From: Phycobacter sedimenti
GTDB taxonomy: Bacteria; Pseudomonadota; Alphaproteobacteria; Rhodobacterales; Rhodobacteraceae
NCBI RefSeq assembly: GCF_038148855.1
Contig: NZ_JBBVGR010000007.1
Coordinates: 1 to 64,000 of the forward strand
DNA length: 64,000 nucleotides
Direction of reading: 5' to 3'
Positions 62,169 to 64,000 of the stretch are shown one piece after another. The notes under the pieces were generated by a model that saw nothing but the letters and a program-made list of their open reading frames with translations, searched no databases and was not told the origin of the DNA. The position numbers were made by a program, and so were the translations under genes. How positions within the stretch are numbered: position 1 is the first letter of the stretch; the number at the start of each line of letters is the position of its first letter.

Positions 62169-62237
62169 GGCTCCGTCCATAGCCGCAAAGACAGGGCACC
62201 GCGACGAAAAAAGGACGGACAGGTGTCAAGATCACCG

Positions 62238-63974
62238 TCAGGCCTGAACCGGCGCGCGCAGCACGGCGGCGAAAACCGGAACAGGCTCTGCGTATCCCTT
62301 GAGAGAGACCGCCGGAAGTGCCTCGAAATGAAACCGCTCCGAGCCGGAGGCCGCGCTGCGCGAGGCCTCATCGATCAGGACCTGGTCCGGCGCAGCCTTG
62401 GAGCAGAGCCGTGCAGACAGGTTGACGGTCGAGCCCAGCACGGTGAAGTCCATCCGGTCGCGGGCTCCGGTGGCCCCCATGACCACTTCGCCAGAGGCAA
62501 CGCCGATGCCCACGTGCAGATCATAGTCGGGGTAGATGCTGAGCAGATTTTGCAGGTCTGCGATGATCTCGACCGAGGCGGCAACGGCGCGTTCCTCCTT
62601 GCCCTGCCCTTCGAAGACAGCGACCAGTGCATCGCCAATGAACTTGTCCACGTCGCCGCCGTATTTGTCGACCAGCCCCGCCTGCACATCAAAGTAACGG
62701 TTGAGCACTTCGACCACGGTTTCGGGCGGAACAGTTTCGGAAAATGAGGTATAGCCGCGAATGTCAGTGAAGATGACCGAAACGCGCCGCCGTTCTCCGC
62801 CGCGCCGCATGCCGCTGTCCTCGGCCTTGCGAATGGCCGACATCGTGCTGTGCGAGACGAATTTCATCAGCTCGAGCCGCTCGGCCAGATGGGCAATCAT
62901 CTGGTTCACCTCCCGCGCCAGCTGACCGATCTCATCGCGACTGCTCACCCCGCGGACGCGGATGGCAAAGTCGCCCTGCCCGACCTTCTGCGCCACATCA
63001 CCGATTTTCAGGATCGGCCTCGTCAGCCCCTGCGCCATGAAAAACGCCCCCATGGCCGCCAGTACCAACCCGACCAGGCCCACCTTGGCAATCTGCAGGG
63101 TCATTGCGTTCACCACGGCATAGGCGCTGTCTTCGCTCAGCTCGGTGATCACGGCCCAGGGAAAGTGCGATGGAAAGGCATAGGCCCCAAGAACCGCCTC
63201 CCCATCCCGGCGCACATAGGGTTGCAGGGCGTCGGCCCGCGCGCCCGCCACGATCAATGGGATCGCGCTGGCCACGATCCGACGGTCCGAAACGACGCGT
63301 GGCCTGTCGGTCAGCACCAGCCGTCCGGCATGGTCCACGATCGCAATCTCGCCGCGCTGCGCAAAGGGATGTGAGGCCACCATCTGTGCCAGAAGATCGA
63401 GATCGATCTTGGCGGCCATGGTCACCTCCCGCCCCGCAATATGAGTATTGAGCGGCAGCGCCAGGGTGGCCATCCAGGTTTCGATTTCGGGCATGTAGCG
63501 GATCACCGGCCTGCCGAACTGGCCCGTTTCAGAGATAGAGGTGATGAGATCGGCGGGTGTTGAAAGAACCTCCACCGGATCCAGACCAGCTGCCTGCAGA
63601 CGGTCGCTGTACTTGGCATTGGCCACCAGAATCGGCAGATCGGACCCCGCGACAGACAGCTGAAGCGCAGCCACCTGAGGAAGCTCCTGCAGACCCAGTG
63701 TCAGCAGGGAAACCTTCTGCGCAACATCGAGATCAGGGCTGTCGACCCCGTTTCGGATCACCATCAAAGGGGTGAGCCAACGACCCTGAAAGGTATTGTC
63801 GAACGACGTGCGCAGCTCGGCTGCAACCGAGGTCAGATCTTCGTTCGCCGCACTCTTGAGTTCATCCCGCGTCAGGCGGCTGATGTTCTGGGCAACAAGG
63901 ATCAGCGGCCCCACGGACAACAGAACCGCGAACAGAAAGAACTTGGCACGCAGGGGAAAGCGAAGGCCTTTCAT
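62238..63974 (-). CDS. Membrane adenylate/guanylate cyclase with dCache-like sensor and HAMP
   Basis: This 578-residue protein has an N-terminal helix (about 9-28), a periplasmic dCache-like domain (about 30-285), a second helix (about 290-315), HAMP (about 318-370) and a class III cyclase domain (about 395-570). The metal-binding Asp is in VIFTDIRGYTSFSE, with DKFIGDALVAVFEG and FTVLGSTVNLSARL following. It should make cAMP in response to an external ligand. The start lies 26 bases from the window end, so upstream context is not visible. Confidence 0.88.
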   Translation of the reverse strand: MKGLRFPLRAKFFLFAVLLSVGPLILVAQNISRLTRDELKSAANEDLTSVAAELRTSFDNTFQGRWLTPLMVIRNGVDSPDLDVAQKVSLLTLGLQELPQVAALQLSVAGSDLPILVANAKYSDRLQAAGLDPVEVLSTPADLITSISETGQFGRPVIRYMPEIETWMATLALPLNTHIAGREVTMAAKIDLDLLAQMVASHPFAQRGEIAIVDHAGRLVLTDRPRVVSDRRIVASAIPLIVAGARADALQPYVRRDGEAVLGAYAFPSHFPWAVITELSEDSAYAVVNAMTLQIAKVGLVGLVLAAMGAFFMAQGLTRPILKIGDVAQKVGQGDFAIRVRGVSSRDEIGQLAREVNQMIAHLAERLELMKFVSHSTMSAIRKAEDSGMRRGGERRRVSVIFTDIRGYTSFSETVPPETVVEVLNRYFDVQAGLVDKYGGDVDKFIGDALVAVFEGQGKEERAVAASVEIIADLQNLLSIYPDYDLHVGIGVASGEVVMGATGARDRMDFTVLGSTVNLSARLCSKAAPDQVLIDEASRSAASGSERFHFEALPAVSLKGYAEPVPVFAAVLRAPVQA

Positions 63975-64000
63975 GGCCGTGCCACCGCAGTGATCACGGC

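Overview
The window looks like a chromosomal segment of an alphaproteobacterium, most likely Rhodobacterales (roseobacter type). This is inferred from protein style, GC-rich codon use, the IS5/IS427-type transposases and an elongator-type tRNA with anticodon CAT. No rRNA or marker gene is present, so the genus is not assigned. Much of the left 59 kb is accessory DNA. The right 4.5 kb (MltB-like transglycosylase, THUMP-type RNA methyltransferase, adenylate cyclase) looks like ordinary backbone.

Layout. Bases 1-2122: gene-poor, with one exported hypothetical protein and a truncated XRE-type gene joined to a mobile repeat. Bases 2319-13934: a co-directional cluster made of an arylsulfatase, a complete MoxR-DUF58-DUF4381-VWA-VWA/TPR-BatD set (each joint an ATGA overlap or a short gap), an exported eight-heme cytochrome with HEAT/TPR repeats, and a PafA-like alkaline phosphatase-superfamily enzyme. 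Bases 13937-15738: transposase wreckage and the first of two ~880-bp direct repeats. Bases 15783-22981: a LysR regulator divergent from a Ugp-like ABC importer and two tandem GpdQ-type phosphodiesterases, probably a phosphodiester scavenging unit. Bases 23404-29958: a 1268-residue RTX lipase and a 7TM histidine kinase/NarL-type regulator pair. Bases 30203-31346: the second direct repeat.

Bases 31347-37840: a copper/silver-type RND efflux operon on the minus strand (small His/Cys-rich exported protein, CusB-like adaptor with four CusF-like domains, CusA-like pump, CusF-like protein). Bases 37968-42455: tyrosine integrase, recombinase-like HTH protein, Rep-like protein and an XRE regulator. Bases 42566-47804: ZIP transporter, stress-type proteins, exported rhodanese, hybrid kinase. 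Bases 48063-54535: transposase debris, an autotransporter, a protein with an HEFWH zinc-peptidase motif, a third XRE copy, an intact 839-bp IS and a 3' remnant of phaC. Bases 54747-59184: eptA-dgkA divergent from a PmrAB-like two-component pair.

Three observations link the accessory DNA. First, the intact tRNA (59437-59513, minus) has two 46-bp 3'-half copies at 14678-14723 and 30426-30471, as expected for stacked integrations into one tRNA anticodon loop. Second, each copy sits beside a paralogous HTH-protein gene. Third, both HTH genes and the copper-efflux operon have promoters whose -35 box is embedded in the same inverted repeat, TTGTC-N4-GACAA, suggesting one regulon. The best candidates for undescribed biology are that HTH/operator/copper module, the four-CusF adaptor, the sulfatase-MoxR/Bat-octaheme-phosphatase cluster, and the HEFWH protein.
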